A DNA stretch of 64,000 nt from Aquatica leii. Lineage: Eukaryota > Arthropoda > Insecta > Coleoptera > Lampyridae. The stretch lies in contig CM069432.1 of assembly GCA_035610365.1 (NCBI GenBank), forward strand, positions 261,327,177 through 261,391,176. The letters run 5' to 3'. The notes beneath the pieces are model-generated. The model searched no databases, was not told the DNA's origin, and worked only from the letters and a program-made list of their open reading frames with translations. Shown in pieces: positions 21,945 through 34,180 of this stretch; within the stretch, counting starts at the first letter, position 1; each line of letters begins with the position of its first letter. The translations under genes were made by a program, and so were the position numbers.

Positions 21945-22770
21945 AGCGAATTGAGGAGGATCAGTAATATGTTTATGGTGTATTTTGAAGAAAGAGCATT
22001 AAACACGGCCATCCTCAAACCAAAATTGCTACGTTACGTGAATGATACTTTCATAATTTGGCTTCATCAAACAGAAACACTCGACAGCTTTCTGGAAATT
22101 CACCATTGAAACCAAATCAAACAGAAACATTTCAATGTTGAACGTACTGGCCACTCGGAAGATGATTTGGGCATCAAGTATGCAGAAAGCCAACACACAC
22201 CGATAGACACCTCAATGCCGAATCGCTCCATCATCAAGCTCAGAAGTTTTTAGTGCTAAAAACCTTAATGCACAGGGCCAAAATTATAAGCGAACCTAAC
22301 ACGTTAAAGACCATCTAACGGACGCCTTGAGAAAAAATTGATACAGAAAAGTAAACTTAGATAGAGCGATCAAAAAACAACACGATAAAGAAAAACCAAA
22401 GAAGGAAGACCTCTCATCGCAATTACTTTTCTTTCTTAGATAAAGGGCAGCATGGACAATATAGGCAGTGTACTTAGAGCTAAAAACTGAAAGATATCTT
22501 CTATGCAACAAATAAGATAGCTGGTAATTTTTCAAACTGGAAAGAGAGAACAGTACCAGTCGAGGAATAGGGGTCTACCACATCCCTTCTTTGTGTGGGC
22601 GGTCTAGCTGGCTTATCTGAAAGAGACGGGTCGCGACTGGATAAGAGAACATAAGGCGGACTTTCTAGACATCGGACACGCCATAAAATTCGAAGAGACT
22701 AAATCTTGGAACTTTTGGCCTAGACAAGAAAGCCATAAAAATCCAGAAGTAGAATAATTTTAAAAGCATG
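21945..22770 (+). pseudogene. PLE reverse transcriptase palm and endonuclease end
   Basis: The frame resumes with FEERALNTAILKPKLLRYVN followed by DTFIIW (21980-22060). RYVDDTF is expected at the catalytic site, and the second position is Asn here, so a catalytic Asp is lost. After stops, the C-terminal region typical of the GIY-YIG-containing end reads WIREHKADFLDIGHAIKFEE and SWNFWPRQ (22640-22730). The GIY-YIG core itself is badly eroded. Confidence 0.7.
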
Positions 22771-22872
22771 TTCTGAAAGACTAATGAATCGGACCATTGC
22801 ACCAAACAGCTTCTCAGGATCCTATATCTTTAGTTTTAGTCTTTCTGAAGAAGATAGGACATTACTGTCAGG

Positions 22873-22987
22873 TTTTGTGAGTTTTTCGAAGTTTCTGAGC
22901 TTTTTAAGTTTTGTGAATTTTGGGAAATGTAAAAATATGGAACGCGGCTCAAAACCCGATAGTTTTTTTGACATTGACGTGAAAAGT
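22873..22987 (+). repeat. PLE right direct repeat (pseudo-LTR core)
   Basis: This is the right partner of the repeat at 19709-19803, in direct orientation. Confidence 0.75.
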
Positions 22988-23222
22988 AGTGTTAAGTTTT
23001 TCGAAGGTTTAGGACACCCCTTAGTGATCATTTTTTTGGTTTTGTTCTCTTTGTTACCTATTATTTTTTTCTCTATTTCATCGAAATGTTTAGTTTTCGT
23101 TTATCTCTTTTCGTTGTTTCCCAAATTTAGGACAGTTGCTATAGTGCTACTGAGAGCACAAACTTTCTGCAGCGCAGACCCTTCGAGAGCTAGTAAAGAA
23201 AGGCTGCTGGGGCCCATTTAAA

Positions 23223-24027
23223 CTAATACTTTAATATCCAACGTTTCCAATGAGCTAGCTGATGCCCTGTAGAATACACAAGGAGAAATCTACGTGTGTC
23301 GCAGCTTGTGGAGAGTTTGCTATTAATCATAAAATGCGATGTTTTACAAGGGCTTATCATCTGTACTTTGGCTGTCAAGTAGGAGATTAAAATAAACAAT
23401 GGGCACTTTATTTGTGAAAGATCTGATGATCTTGATGGCCAAGGTAGCAAATTGATTTGATTACGTTCAAAATGGTTTAAAGGAACTCTGGTTACATATG
23501 GCTGGGCATTGCCTTGTTGGAACAATCGATTTTGAAGAGTTTGGAGGTAGGGTAGAACATGTGTTTCTACCACATCCTGAAAGTAACCTTAAGCGATCAT
23601 ATTGTTTCTGATAAAGTCTAAATGTGACCTACCACCGAGGGCTACCATTACTTCCACGATGCGGTGCACATGTCTTTTTACAGAAATTTGAGGATCAGGC
23701 TTTTCACCACGTCGCGTCGCTTTCTTACTCTTACCCGGTTATCATGCATACACAATTGCAATTCGTCGCTAACGACTACCGTATTTTATTTCTGGTTCCA
23801 ATGAACTCTGCACATGGCTAAGGCCTTCCATGTTCTGTAAACCATTAATTTGCAATCGCACTTGTGGATGTGAAGCAATTCCTTAAGCCCAAAAGTTTAT
23901 GGCGGAGATTTTCGCGGTCTGTTGGCGCCCTGTACCTCTTGTTTTTTGTGTTCGGCTTTTCTGGAACCATGTCTGAGAACAGCCCACTAGAGTAATTACT
24001 TATATACATATTAAGTGTCTTAGCCAT
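23223..24027 (-). pseudogene. Tc1-type transposase, degenerate
   Basis: Minus-strand pieces run from an N-terminal part (24027-23845, RAPTDRENLRHKLLGL) to the catalytic region (23573-23223). There NRLFQQGNAQPYVTR and INLLPWPSRSSDLSQIK match Tc1-family signatures (normally FQQDNARPH and WPxxSPDLxPIE). The catalytic Asp of FQQDNA is Gly here and the DLSPIE Glu region reads DLSQIK, so the DDE triad is destroyed. Stops and frame changes lie between the parts. Terminal inverted repeats were not identified. Confidence 0.75.
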
Positions 24028-24837
24028 TGCACAAATATTTCTGACCTAATACACCCTGTTCCAAAGCATCCTAAGCGCTCGTTAAAATATTTCCTTGGGA
24101 ATATTAATAGCAAATGGACTGAGTTGATATCTGCATTAATTTTCCCGCACCAAGTTAGCCTACTTATATAACTTATACAACTATATGTTGTCCAGAACCT
24201 TCTACTGCAGTTAGCGCAGTTTCATCCATATTGTTGATATAGCCTGATAGAAATTTGTATTTATCTAAAACTTGTTTGAAATTCTCAAAATAAAAAAATT
24301 AACAATTTTGAACCCCGTAACCCGTCCTAATAAGGTTACTTCTACAGTCCTAATTGAGAGAGGGTTTCTTCTTAAAAAATAAGAAAATCATCGTTTTCCA
24401 GGCATTTTATTTTTATTTGATGAAGTAGGAAATTGCTTGTTATTAGCAACTGCCAGTTCGTAAGCCAATGATCGAATATTTTTTGGAGTAAGGCCGTGAC
24501 GACAATTTTTTAACATATCTTCTTAAAGCAGTTCTAGGTATAGAATGACAAACCGAACCATTATCTTTTATACCATCAAGCGCGTTTGTCGGGCTGTTTT
24601 TCTACTACTAGTTTTTTTTGGCTACTACTACTACGTGCGTGGTATAACAATTGCACAGAACTAGAAGTGTTATGACTTACGTGGTTAGGCGATGCATTTT
24701 ATTATTTGTTGGCTAGATGGCTAAAGCACTGTTAATGCTAAAAATTTTATGTGTTTACTGTTCCGTTTGTGATCGATATTTGGCGTTCTCTTCTATTGTA
24801 TTTAGCAGATTTGACTTTCGTTTATATTAGGATTGAA
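24028..24837. other. Non-coding spacer
   Basis: No supported gene. The start of this stretch may still contain the eroded N-terminal DNA-binding part and the right terminal repeat of the Tc1 relic. Confidence 0.35.
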
Positions 24838-25618
24838 ATCAAACGCAGTGGACAGCAATTAATAACCTGTTAGTAGTACTGGCTATGACATAGTAGCTTA
24901 GAACGCCAAAACGGGAGAAATATACACTACAGATGCCCGTTTACATCTAGCAAACGCTGAAGATAAAAAAATCGAATAACACAAGTATAACAACGAATAT
25001 ATTTATTGCAATGACAACATAAAACACATTTAAAAAAACAACAAACAGTATTACGTAGTATACAATAACTACTCGTTAGTAACAAAACGCATATAATGTT
25101 AGTATTAGCAGATCCTTAAATTAGGCAAGATCTCATACACGTAGGTACATGAGTATGAGAAAATAATTTAATAAAACAACGAAGAACAAGAATGAAATTA
25201 ATGCAAATCTATTGATTACGCAATCAGAAGCAGAGCATCTGCATAAATTAATCGTGACAACATATACAAATATTTAGGTCGTTCGTATTTACGTTGGACA
25301 CCCACACAAACTAATAGATAATAAAGAGAGGTTACCTTATGGTTTCTTGGCATACGATAATGGCATATTTAAAATAATTCCTTAAAATTGCCGAAAGAGT
25401 AATAAATACTTATATAATGCGAAATTGATTTACCTATTAACAACGGGGATGGTCTAAGCTACTTAAAATGTAGATCTCACGGGGCATATCGTTAGTTCAC
25501 GTGCTGTCTTCGTTAATGTCAGAAACGGAACTAAAATTTTGTAATTTTCCACTTGAAATTTACGTCCGGGACAAAATTCATACAGCACAAAAACTATACC
25601 AAACAGTTTTTAACTTAA
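24838..25618. repeat. Dispersed repeat family X, copy 1
   Basis: Internal blocks match the copies at 49392, 54045 and 55850: GCCAAAACG with ATATACAC, TATAACAACGAATATATTTATT, and the right-end block ACAAAATTCATACAGCAC followed by TTTTTAACTTAAG. The left end is diverged and approximate. The repeat is non-coding, and all copies share one orientation. Confidence 0.55.
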
Positions 25619-25738
25619 GAAATCCTATATGTTATTTTTGAGATACGTAATTCTTCAAGTAGTGAAGATTTGGTCGAACGCATTATTGCTATGTTGATAT
25701 CACTTTTTAGGATAAAAAAATATTGCAAATAATGATAA

Positions 25739-25940
25739 ATGCGCATCTTTGGCTTTCAACTGTTGTACAAAATTAATGGAAACAATGTTCTAGTACTAAG
25801 ACCAACCAAAAAGCAAAAATTGTGTATTTTATATGAGGTAAATTGTGTTGACTGCGACAAATGTTGCACAGGACTAACAAAACGACAAATGCAAAACAGC
25901 ACTAAAAATCATCAATACGATTGTAAAAAAATGTACAAAA
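25739..25940 (+). pseudogene. PLE GIY-YIG endonuclease fragment
   Basis: The translated piece reads LCILYEVNCVDCDKCCTGLT and KRQM. This matches the Penelope C-terminal endonuclease start (VYKINCxxCxxxYIGxTxRxL), with Cys pairs kept but YIG changed to CTG. No RT lies next to it, so it is an isolated 3' fragment. Confidence 0.65.
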
Positions 25941-25949
25941 AGAGTTGAT

Positions 25950-27359
25950 TTTGGCGTTAGAAAAATTAATAAAAATAGTTATTAGCAACCCCGGCATAGT
26001 GCTTGTCTTCACAATTCTTTAGTTTAAAAAGATTCCTTATTTACTACAGTTTTTTTCTAATATAAAGATTATAATGAAGAAATCTGTGGGCAATCGATAT
26101 CGATTACATAAACTCAAAAATATTTACTGTTTTGAACAAAAGATGTTTTTGCTAAAGTGCTATAGATCATTTAAACAAAATTGACTTAGACGTTTTGAAA
26201 TATTGCTGAAAGTGTGTGTAATAAAAAATATGTGTTGGTTGCAACGATTAATGGCTTCTGTTTATGACAGCTGGCATACAAAACTTGACGAGTTTGTGCG
26301 TTAAGTTGCAGGAAATTGTATGTAAAATAACGTTTGATAGAAAATATTGGGAATTTGTGTTTGTTGTTATGATTCATGCATTGAATTTGTTTTTTTACAA
26401 TTAGTACAAAAGTGCGCTGTGTAATTGTATTAACCCAAATAATCCATTTCGAGAGTATCAATTGTTCTTGGATTTCCACCGTCTTACGTAATTCCAAGAC
26501 TCCTAATCATACAAATACAGTTGACAAAATGAAATGAACTGACATAAACATTTTCCAAGTCTGTTCAACTAGAATTAATTATCTCTCCAAGGAACGGAGA
26601 AACTGCTTCTTACATTTACTCCATTAATGGTACATAATACAGAGAGCTCAGTGCAGCTGCATTATCAATTATTCAATTAAATCTATAATTTAATTACGCG
26701 TTTGTTATAAATATCAGACGATGTCTGAGTAAAACAAGTAGAAAGAAATAATGAAACGCGTTTGTCTTATAAATAAAAAGATAAAACGCATTCAATTGAA
26801 AAATCCAACTGGTTCATTAGATTAAATACGCTGTGTAAAATAGGTGTAAATAGAAATTAGGAATTTCTTCTTATTCTTTCAAAATTTATTACCTTGTTGC
26901 GTTGAAGCATTTCAATTCGTTTTGTATTTGAAGTAAATGAAATTTCGTCGAGCTTTTTTAAGTAATGAAAATTATTACTCATAAAATTCAAAGTACTTTT
27001 GTTTGAGTATTCCGAATTTTTTTTTCTGCAAGATCGACTTTATGTATTTATGTTCTAAGAGGCATTATCTTTTATAAGACACGTTTTGTGTTGAAAACAT
27101 AAGGCGTTACGTTTCTTATTATGAAATATCTTTTTTATTAGAATATAAAATATTATTTGTGATTAAAAAAAAGTCGAATATGCATCTTTATGAGAAATCT
27201 ATTCATATTGTACAATAAAAATCAAATCTTTTTTTATTACTTTTATATTTGTATTTTACGATTTTTAGGCATTAAAAGATATTTTATTTGTAAGGAAAAT
27301 TGAAAAATTTAATTTAGATTTCAACGTGTTCAGTCGAATTCGACTAAAACCATTAAGTT
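25950..27359. other. AT-rich non-coding stretch
   Basis: No gene, RNA or repeat structure is supported. Frames seen are short and low in complexity. Confidence 0.4.
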
Positions 27360-27528
27360 AGACACCAAGCCTCGTATAAATTGTAGTACAAAATTAGGTC
27401 GGTGTTGAAGTTGTCGTTTGTCATGTTTAAGGTGATGTATATCATATTAATATATTTGTGTGTGTTCGTAAACAAAAATAAATCATTCTGTAAATAACTT
27501 TTATCTTTAAATATTAACTACCAAAGTT

Positions 27529-27548
27529 TGGTTCTTCCGAGTCGGATT
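27529..27548 (+). other. BEL primer-binding site, tRNA-Tyr type
   Basis: TGGTTCTTCCGAGTCGGATT resembles the complement of the tRNA-Tyr 3' end plus CCA (TGGTCCTTCGAGCCGGATT) with a few changes. That tRNA end is encoded at 8582 and 8897 in this window. The site lies about 50 bp after an AATAAA, consistent with the end of an R-U5 segment. Confidence 0.6.
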
Positions 27549-28093
27549 AGGCCTGCGTGCGGCGTGAAGACAATAGTATAAACAGTAATAAAAAGTGAAC
27601 GAGGTGGTGATTTGGAAAAAGTATTTACCCAAAATGGGAAATACTTAATTGCCTCGCTGAATAAAAATCAACAACACCCAAGAAATTACTTCCTCCACTG
27701 CTTACAACGAATGAAACAATTCAATTTACTTTGCCGATATTGAGGAACAGTTGCCATAGATAATGTGGGGAAATGCAATTGGCTACATTTTTCAATACGG
27801 CAACTTTCCCCACTCTACATGTAATATACTATTCTGTTTGTTTCGTCTTAGTATTGCGAGGTGTATTACAATAAAATAGAGGAGTGGATGACTTGTTAAG
27901 AAAACAATTACGCAGTACTGAAAGAATCAATTGCTAACTTTTAAAAATGTCCAAAATCTATATTGTCTAAGACATATATAAAAAAGCAATTAGAAGCTAT
28001 AGCAAAACACTGGGACGTATATGCAGAGACCTATAAGGAAATTGTGAAGGTATCTAAACCCAATGACAGAGAACAACATACTTTGTCATAGAC

Positions 28094-28625
28094 ATGTTTT
28101 ACAACTTTGAAGAATACTATTTATGGTGCAAAGCGGAGATGGTTGAAATGTTAGAAGGTTTTAAACACACGCCGCGTAACATGGCTGCAGGGCCAACTTT
28201 AAAGTACCATAAACAGGAAGTTCAATTACCAAAAATAAACATCCCTGTTTTTAATAGTACTATAATGATTGGCGTTCCATTATATCCATCGTTCGTTCAT
28301 TTACAACAACACAAATATCGGTGATATACAAGAACTTTATTCTTTAAAATAAATTGATGAATCAGGTAAGAGTATCAAGGATCTACTTGACATAACAAAC
28401 GAGTGTTTAAAAAACTGAAAAATGATGATAGATAATTGTGACCTCTTTATTTACTTAAGTAGTAAACAAAGTGCAACGGCTTGTATTGCTTTAAAATCTA
28501 CTTCACAATGTCAATATCGTAAGGAATGCCATTGCATTTTTCACTGTGAGGAGTTTTCAAAGTTAGATCCAGACAAAAGGTTGGAGTTTGTTCAAAAGTC
28601 ATTATTATATTTTAACTGCTTATGA
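28094..28625 (+). pseudogene. BEL gag
   Basis: The first piece contains VQLPKINIPVFN, the conserved LPKIxLPxF start of BEL gag homology. The second (28422-28625) contains CHCIFHCEEFSKL and RLEFVQKSLLYFNCL, the Cys-rich end of gag normally ending in CFNCL. Several stops separate them. Confidence 0.65.
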
Positions 28626-28841
28626 CTAGGCCACAGTGTAAAACTTTTCCGTCACACAATCACTTGTAAAATCTGTAAAAAGAAACATCGTACAATACTG
28701 CATATTAATAGAGAAAAAAGAGAAGAAAAGGTAGTCAAAGTCAAGACAAAGACCACAGTCGAGAACACCACATCCGTCCACCGAGATCAAACACGCGGCG
28801 GGGATAATAAATAGTTCACGCATAAATAGTTTCAATGTCAA

Positions 28842-30064
28842 ATGCATTATATTTATAGTCAAGCAAGTTACAGATTTATGTCTTCTACTGAAATCCATAA
28901 CCAAGCCTGGGCTTCTTTCCAAAGGTTTGAACTCGTTGATCTAACATATCATACACGTGGTCAAATCGATCTATTGCTAGGAGTCAATATTTACACAAAA
29001 ATATTAAAAAATCGCATAAAAAGAAATAGTTCAGGAGAATCGTACTTAGGTTGCATCATATTTGGTGGTGTACCTGTAGAAGGTACAAAGGATCATAATG
29101 ACATTGTTTGTATGCACTTGACAGTGAGGTTAGAACAAATAATGAAAAGATTTAGGGACGTGGAAACTATGTCATGCGAGAGAAAATCTCTCACGCCTAA
29201 ACAGCTTAGAGCACAAGACATTTATCAGAAAACAATCAAGAGAAATACGAATGGTAGAAACATTGTAAGATTTCCATTTTAAAGAGAGAGTTAAAAATCA
29301 CCTAAGAATTCAAAGAGTATATCTCTGGGAAGAATTAAAAATTTAGAAAGGAAAAAAAAAGAAAAAAGAAATCAAAACAGAATATGATAAAGTATTATAA
29401 GAGTATATTAGTTTAAAACATATGATACCTTCAAAAAATGAGAAGGATCACAATATTGTTTATTTGCCACACCACGCTGTACTGAAAAAAGAGAGCACAA
29501 CGAAAGTACGAGTAGCTTTTGATGATTCCTGTCAAAGCACTAATGGAATATCATTTTACAGCGAATTGTTGATTGGGTTCGCACTTCAAGACGAATTAAA
29601 AAACATTACTATGAAACGGAGAACATACATGGTATGTTTTGTTGCGCACTCCAGCAATGAAAATCATATTCAAGAATATAAACTTCACACAGTAACTTTT
29701 GAAACAGCAACGGTACCATACCTATGATGAAGGAGAAGAGTTTTTTGTAGCCGCAGAACACGGCGATTGAAGCGCAGACGCAGCTGACAATTATTAAAAA
29801 TAGAACTGCAAAAGTGGTCGTCGAATAGTCATAAATAGTAAAACAGAATTAGAATTTAATTTATTGTGGAAAATAACCGAAGACACAATGAAAATAAAAC
29901 AAAAATTATTGAATTCTGAAATAGAAACACTTCTCAAAAGAGCAATATTGAGACAAATTGCTTCACTATTTGATTCCATGAGTTGGGTTGCACCTGTAAG
30001 AATTATAGCTCTTATGCAAAAACTTTGGTTGAGAATAAAGAATGAGACGAACTGTTACCAATAG
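28842..30064 (+). pseudogene. BEL protease and reverse transcriptase start
   Basis: HTRGQIDLLLGVNIY with IIFGG matches the end of the BEL aspartic protease (IDLLLGAD..FGWxxxG). The RT begins at 29422 with YLPHHAVLKKESTTKVRVAF and DDSCQSTNGIS (normally VVFDASxKSxNGxSLND). Then 29864-30064 has RQIASLFDSMSWVAPVRI, the block after the RT palm in BEL elements. The catalytic YVDD region between 29727 and 29864 is missing, so RT has a large deletion. Confidence 0.72.
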
Positions 30065-30967
30065 AATCGAGAAATGAATGTGTAACGCACAATTTGTGAA
30101 GGCGGAAAAATTGATTTTGTAGATAGTCAACTCACCTTTCGGCTAGCTTCCGGCGTATATGGTAGTGAGTCAGATTGTAGATATCCAGTTTATACGGGTG
30201 AGTCGGTGCTTTGCGCTACCATCCCTTGCGTGTAAATAGAAATCTGGGCCAAAGAAAGGGAATCCCTAGAAGTCGTAATCCCAATTGTGCGTAAAGAAAT
30301 AAAACAATCCACAGTTATCACAGATTTAACGTTTATTTTTGACTAGTAGTTCTGAATAATTGATAACAGAGAAGAGAAAAAGAGAAAGACAATAGGCATC
30401 AACTGCGAAGTTTTAACTAACAATCTAGTCGTCGGTACACTCCTGAAGTAATTATCACATACACTAAATATTAGTTTGTGGCTACGCCACTTCTAATAAA
30501 CAGTAGTCATTACACAGAAATATCTTTATAACTACCAGTTACACCGAATATCGTGTAAATTCCACCTAAATTGTAGTAGTCCTATTGCATCAATTTAAAG
30601 TTATCGTGGATCTAGAAGCATTGATCTCTACATTAACTTAACCGATTAAAGAAATTACCAAAAGGTAGTAGCTGGACGCATTTGCGTTACAGTATGATTA
30701 CCAAGTCTCCCCCGAACCGCTTGACGTCAAGTGTATGAGCGAGATTAAATAATTTGGGGTTTTAATTACTCTGAACACCCATAAGCGTCGTCACTTTCAT
30801 GTTACTGTTTGAATGATTACGAACCCCAATGGCAAAAACTTCGTAATTTGATGGACATGGGGGTAACAAATAGGAACCAAAAGAAATAAGATTTGCGAAT
30901 TGCAACAAAGTGTGAATCAAGTAAGCACTAACATCCAAACGGATCTTCAAACAGGTGCTCACAAGAT
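30065..30967. other. Non-BEL sequence inside the element
   Basis: No coding similarity was recognised. TAGCTTCCGGCGTATATGG and the strongly patterned 30117-30260 region suggest inserted repeat sequence, but the element type is unknown. Confidence 0.35.
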
Positions 30968-31400
30968 ATGCTTCCGTCGATTCTTTCGGAAGCTAAATTA
31001 ACTTTAATTATATTAAAAACTAAGGTGGCACCTATAAGATTGTTGTCATTGCCCAGATTAAAATTGTGTGCTGCAACATTACTAAATAAATTTCACATCA
31101 GAGAAATTCTTAATATTATTGATAGTTACACATGGACTGATTCAAAAGTCGTGTTAGCCTGGATAAAAGGCGATGCTAGTAGATGGACACTATTTCTAAG
31201 AAATTGCATCATAGAAATTTGAGCAATATTTTGTTGTATATTAACACTAAATGTAATTCAACAGTGTCCAGAGGGGTGCTACCACGTCCAATAAAAAGTA
31301 GTCAGCTATGGTGGAATGGCCCAGAGTTTTTACGAAGTTTACCGTTTGAAATACAAACAGAACATATTCCAGAGATTTATAGAAAGAAACAATAATGAAA
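30968..31400 (+). pseudogene. BEL RNase H-type domain
   Basis: The frame reads KTKVAPIRLLSLPRLKLCAA followed by TLL, then SYTWTDSKVVLAWIKG, matching the BEL block SKTRVAPIKxLSIPRLELxAA and the WTDSxVVLxWI RNase H motif. In another frame VSRGVLPRPIKSSQLWWNGP (normally DCASRGxxP..LWWxGPxFL) follows. These close RT-RNase H before the integrase. Confidence 0.75.
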
Positions 31401-31574
31401 TGTCACGTAGCAAGAACAGAAATAATTCCCCTCTTAAAAAACTGCTAAGCTTTATAGCTTTTGGACGAAGATTTTTGAAGATCCTGAACAAAGAAAAAGA
31501 GTTTACATGTTCAACAGCAAACGATGAAAGAAAAGAAACACTCATGTCTAAGAATGTTGTATAATGTCCGCCCA

Positions 31575-34180
31575 ATTTGCCAATACAAAAAAATAATCAA
31601 GCAGGAAAAACAAATTAAAATAAAATAAAACGGTACTTAATATAGCTAACAATCCAACTCTAGAGATTCACAGGCCTAACTAACTCGAACCGAAGAAGGA
31701 GAGGTTGGAACTAATTTACAATATCAAAGATCTCAGAGGGCGCCACCTGCTTATCGATGAACCTCAGTTCTCGAGCGCCAGATTTGTTTGAGGAGTTTAC
31801 TTTCCTGTTCGACGGTGTTGTCCGGGTAACTGCAGTGAAGACACGGTTGTCCAGGGCTTCAAACGGACGTAAAAGCGGAGCGAGGCGACGGAAATAAAAT
31901 ACACAATAAGTAAATAAAAATAACTTTATTTATTCTTAAAATAAATAATTAATGAGCGGTATATGCGACGAGGACAGAAGCGGTGGCCATAACCAAGCAA
32001 GCGGAAGGTGATCTATAAATTAATGATTGATTAGCGTGCGTTAGACAAGCGGTGACGTCGGTGACCAAGCAAACAAGCATGCAATAGGGTCTCAACCTCC
32101 GTTGAATCGGTACATAGAGTTACTCGGGTTCAAAGCTTGGGTGAAGGCGACGAGATTTAGGCACTTTATTCGCAGGTCAAAGCCAAACATTACGAATACG
32201 ACGCTCGGTAATGGATGGAGGAAGGCGTATCCGCAGGCCAAAGCCAAACACTACGGAGACGGCGTATTCGCAGGCCAAAGCCAAACACTAGGATTACGAC
32301 GCTCGGTACTGGATGGAGGAAGGCGTATCCGCAGGCCAAAGCCAAACACTACAAATACGACGCCCGGTAAAGGATAAAGTAGGGAAGAGCAGACAGGGAG
32401 GGAAGCGGTATCTCCCCGGAGGTTCGGTTAATAAAAGCAAAACGCCTTACCCTAAAGTCCATCTGGTGTACAGGAACCCCGGAATCATTCTCGATTTGAG
32501 CTCCAACTGTAACTGCCGTTCCTGCGTCGGGGTTCCGGTTTTATTGCTGACGTTCGGAAGAGGGAGAACGGGTCTAAGCGGAGATGGCATGCGCGCTGAC
32601 GGATAAAGCGCCTGTAAGCGGGTATAGCGCGAACTTGGATGCGCGTTCGGTACCCGCCGGAAATCCCCTTTTACATTTATTTACCAACGGATACGGATAA
32701 CAAAAGTAAAATAAATCAATCTTAACAATAATAAATAAATAACGGTTTCTTTAATAAAAATAATTCAAAAATACTACTAAAAATAAACTAAATACAGCTC
32801 TATAATACAACTGAATTTTAACATTTGTAACGGTTTGTTACAAACTCATAAACAGGAACGAGCGGAATAAAAATGCTAAACATGCGGGAATGAAATCTAC
32901 CCAATATCGTCTTAGAAGTAAACACTAAATCCCCAAAAGACTAAATATTTATATAGTTGTCAGAACAACACACCCTTAACCAATTAAATTAAAATTCTAG
33001 GCTATGAAGTGGCAATAAAATATAATTCGAATTATAAATGAATCATAATTAGCTGTACTGTACAGACGTGTAAAACACGATAAAGTTCAGGATCGTTAAT
33101 TGTGCACAAATAACTAAGCTAATACACTTTGTATATAATAATTACAGTTACGTTCTTATCTCATATACACGACTAGGGCTAGTTGTTTATTACTATCTCA
33201 TTCTACGCGCTAAATTAGTTAATACCTCGATTACCACGTATCAGTTTTACAATAATTTTTAAATATTAAATTGATTACAACAAAACTCAAAAGTAAACAA
33301 ACATACTGTATCGTATATGACAACACCGTAATTCGAATCTTTTTCGCCGCTACGATATCGTCGACAATGGAATAAGGTAGTTGACTTATCCTTCTGATTA
33401 GCGTTATTAAACCAATAATTTGATTAAGGTTGATCTATTACATACCCTTACGATGAATAGGGTTTTAAACTTTAAATTACGACCAGAATAGAACAATTTC
33501 CTAACACTATTACTTAATTTTTTTAAACAACAAAAGCGATAGTTTACTCGATGAAGTAAAATTTTCCTTTTACAATGAATGTGATAGGTTTCTTTACGAC
33601 AAATGCGGAAATTCTTCTTTACGACGAATGCGGTAATTGTCACAACAAAAGCGAAGTTCCAACCATAAATATCACGATGGAATTCAGTGCGATGAACCAG
33701 GTAACATTATGGCGAAACTGCGATAACAAAATTGGATTAATGGCATTATGCGTTAACCATAAATTTAATAGGATATTCTTATGTTCTATAATGTTAATTA
33801 TTAAAACATAAATACGGAAAGGACATGGATTATATTCATCTTGATGACGGTAAAATAGTCCAAAACTTCTATAATTACTCATAAACACGACAGGAATTAA
33901 CCTAAATTTCCTTTTTTGCACACCAACTCATCAACGCAGAAAGCAGAAATAGGTGAACAATTTCCCTACTAAAGTACGTCTTGTGCAAAACTTACAAAGA
34001 ACGTATTTTCTACATAGTAACGGCGGTGCTACAAATTTTTTTAAACCGTTATAGAATTTGAAGAAAATTTAGTCATTTGAAAGAGAAAGAGAGCATAAAG
34101 AGCAGCAGTCGGTCTTTAATTCTAAAACATAAGGAATACTGAGAGCAGGCGCTCCGTTGAAATATGCTTCAATGTAAAAG
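31575..34180. mobile_element. Inserted sequence between BEL RNase H and integrase, unidentified
   Basis: BEL coding is absent for about 2.6 kb. The left part (31640-32660) is GC-richer than its surroundings and holds a 61-bp tandem array. GCAGGTGGCGCCCTCTGAG on the minus strand near 31745 starts like a Lys-type primer site (TGGCGCCC), which hints at a minus-strand LTR element whose long LTR lies to the right. No internal coding supports this, so the type stays open. Confidence 0.4.
32171..32382 (+). repeat. Tandem array, 61-bp unit, about 3.5 copies
   Basis: Units start at 32171, 32232, 32269 and 32330, each opening CGCAGGCCAAAGCCAAACA and continuing ACGACGCTCGGTA.TGGATGG. Unit 2 has lost 24 bp, so spacing is 61, 37 and 61. 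The array is GC-rich, unlike nearby DNA. Confidence 0.85.

Larger units (their letters stand above)
19440..22987. mobile_element. Penelope-like element with direct terminal repeats, interrupted
   Basis: Plus-strand RT and endonuclease pieces lie between two direct repeats. Left, about 19590-19803, and right, about 22690-22987, share GAGCTTTTTAAGTTTTGTGAA and CAAAACCCGA, preceded by the same C-terminal coding block (FWPRL/FWPRQ..NPEV). Such repeats containing the end of the ORF are the pseudo-LTRs of Penelope elements. Just outside the left repeat, 19580-19440 encodes an inverted RT piece (NIPFLNVLVTSKMD) on the minus strand. This head-to-head tail is a known irregularity of PLE insertions. 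The element is interrupted at 20640-21945. Confidence 0.75.
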
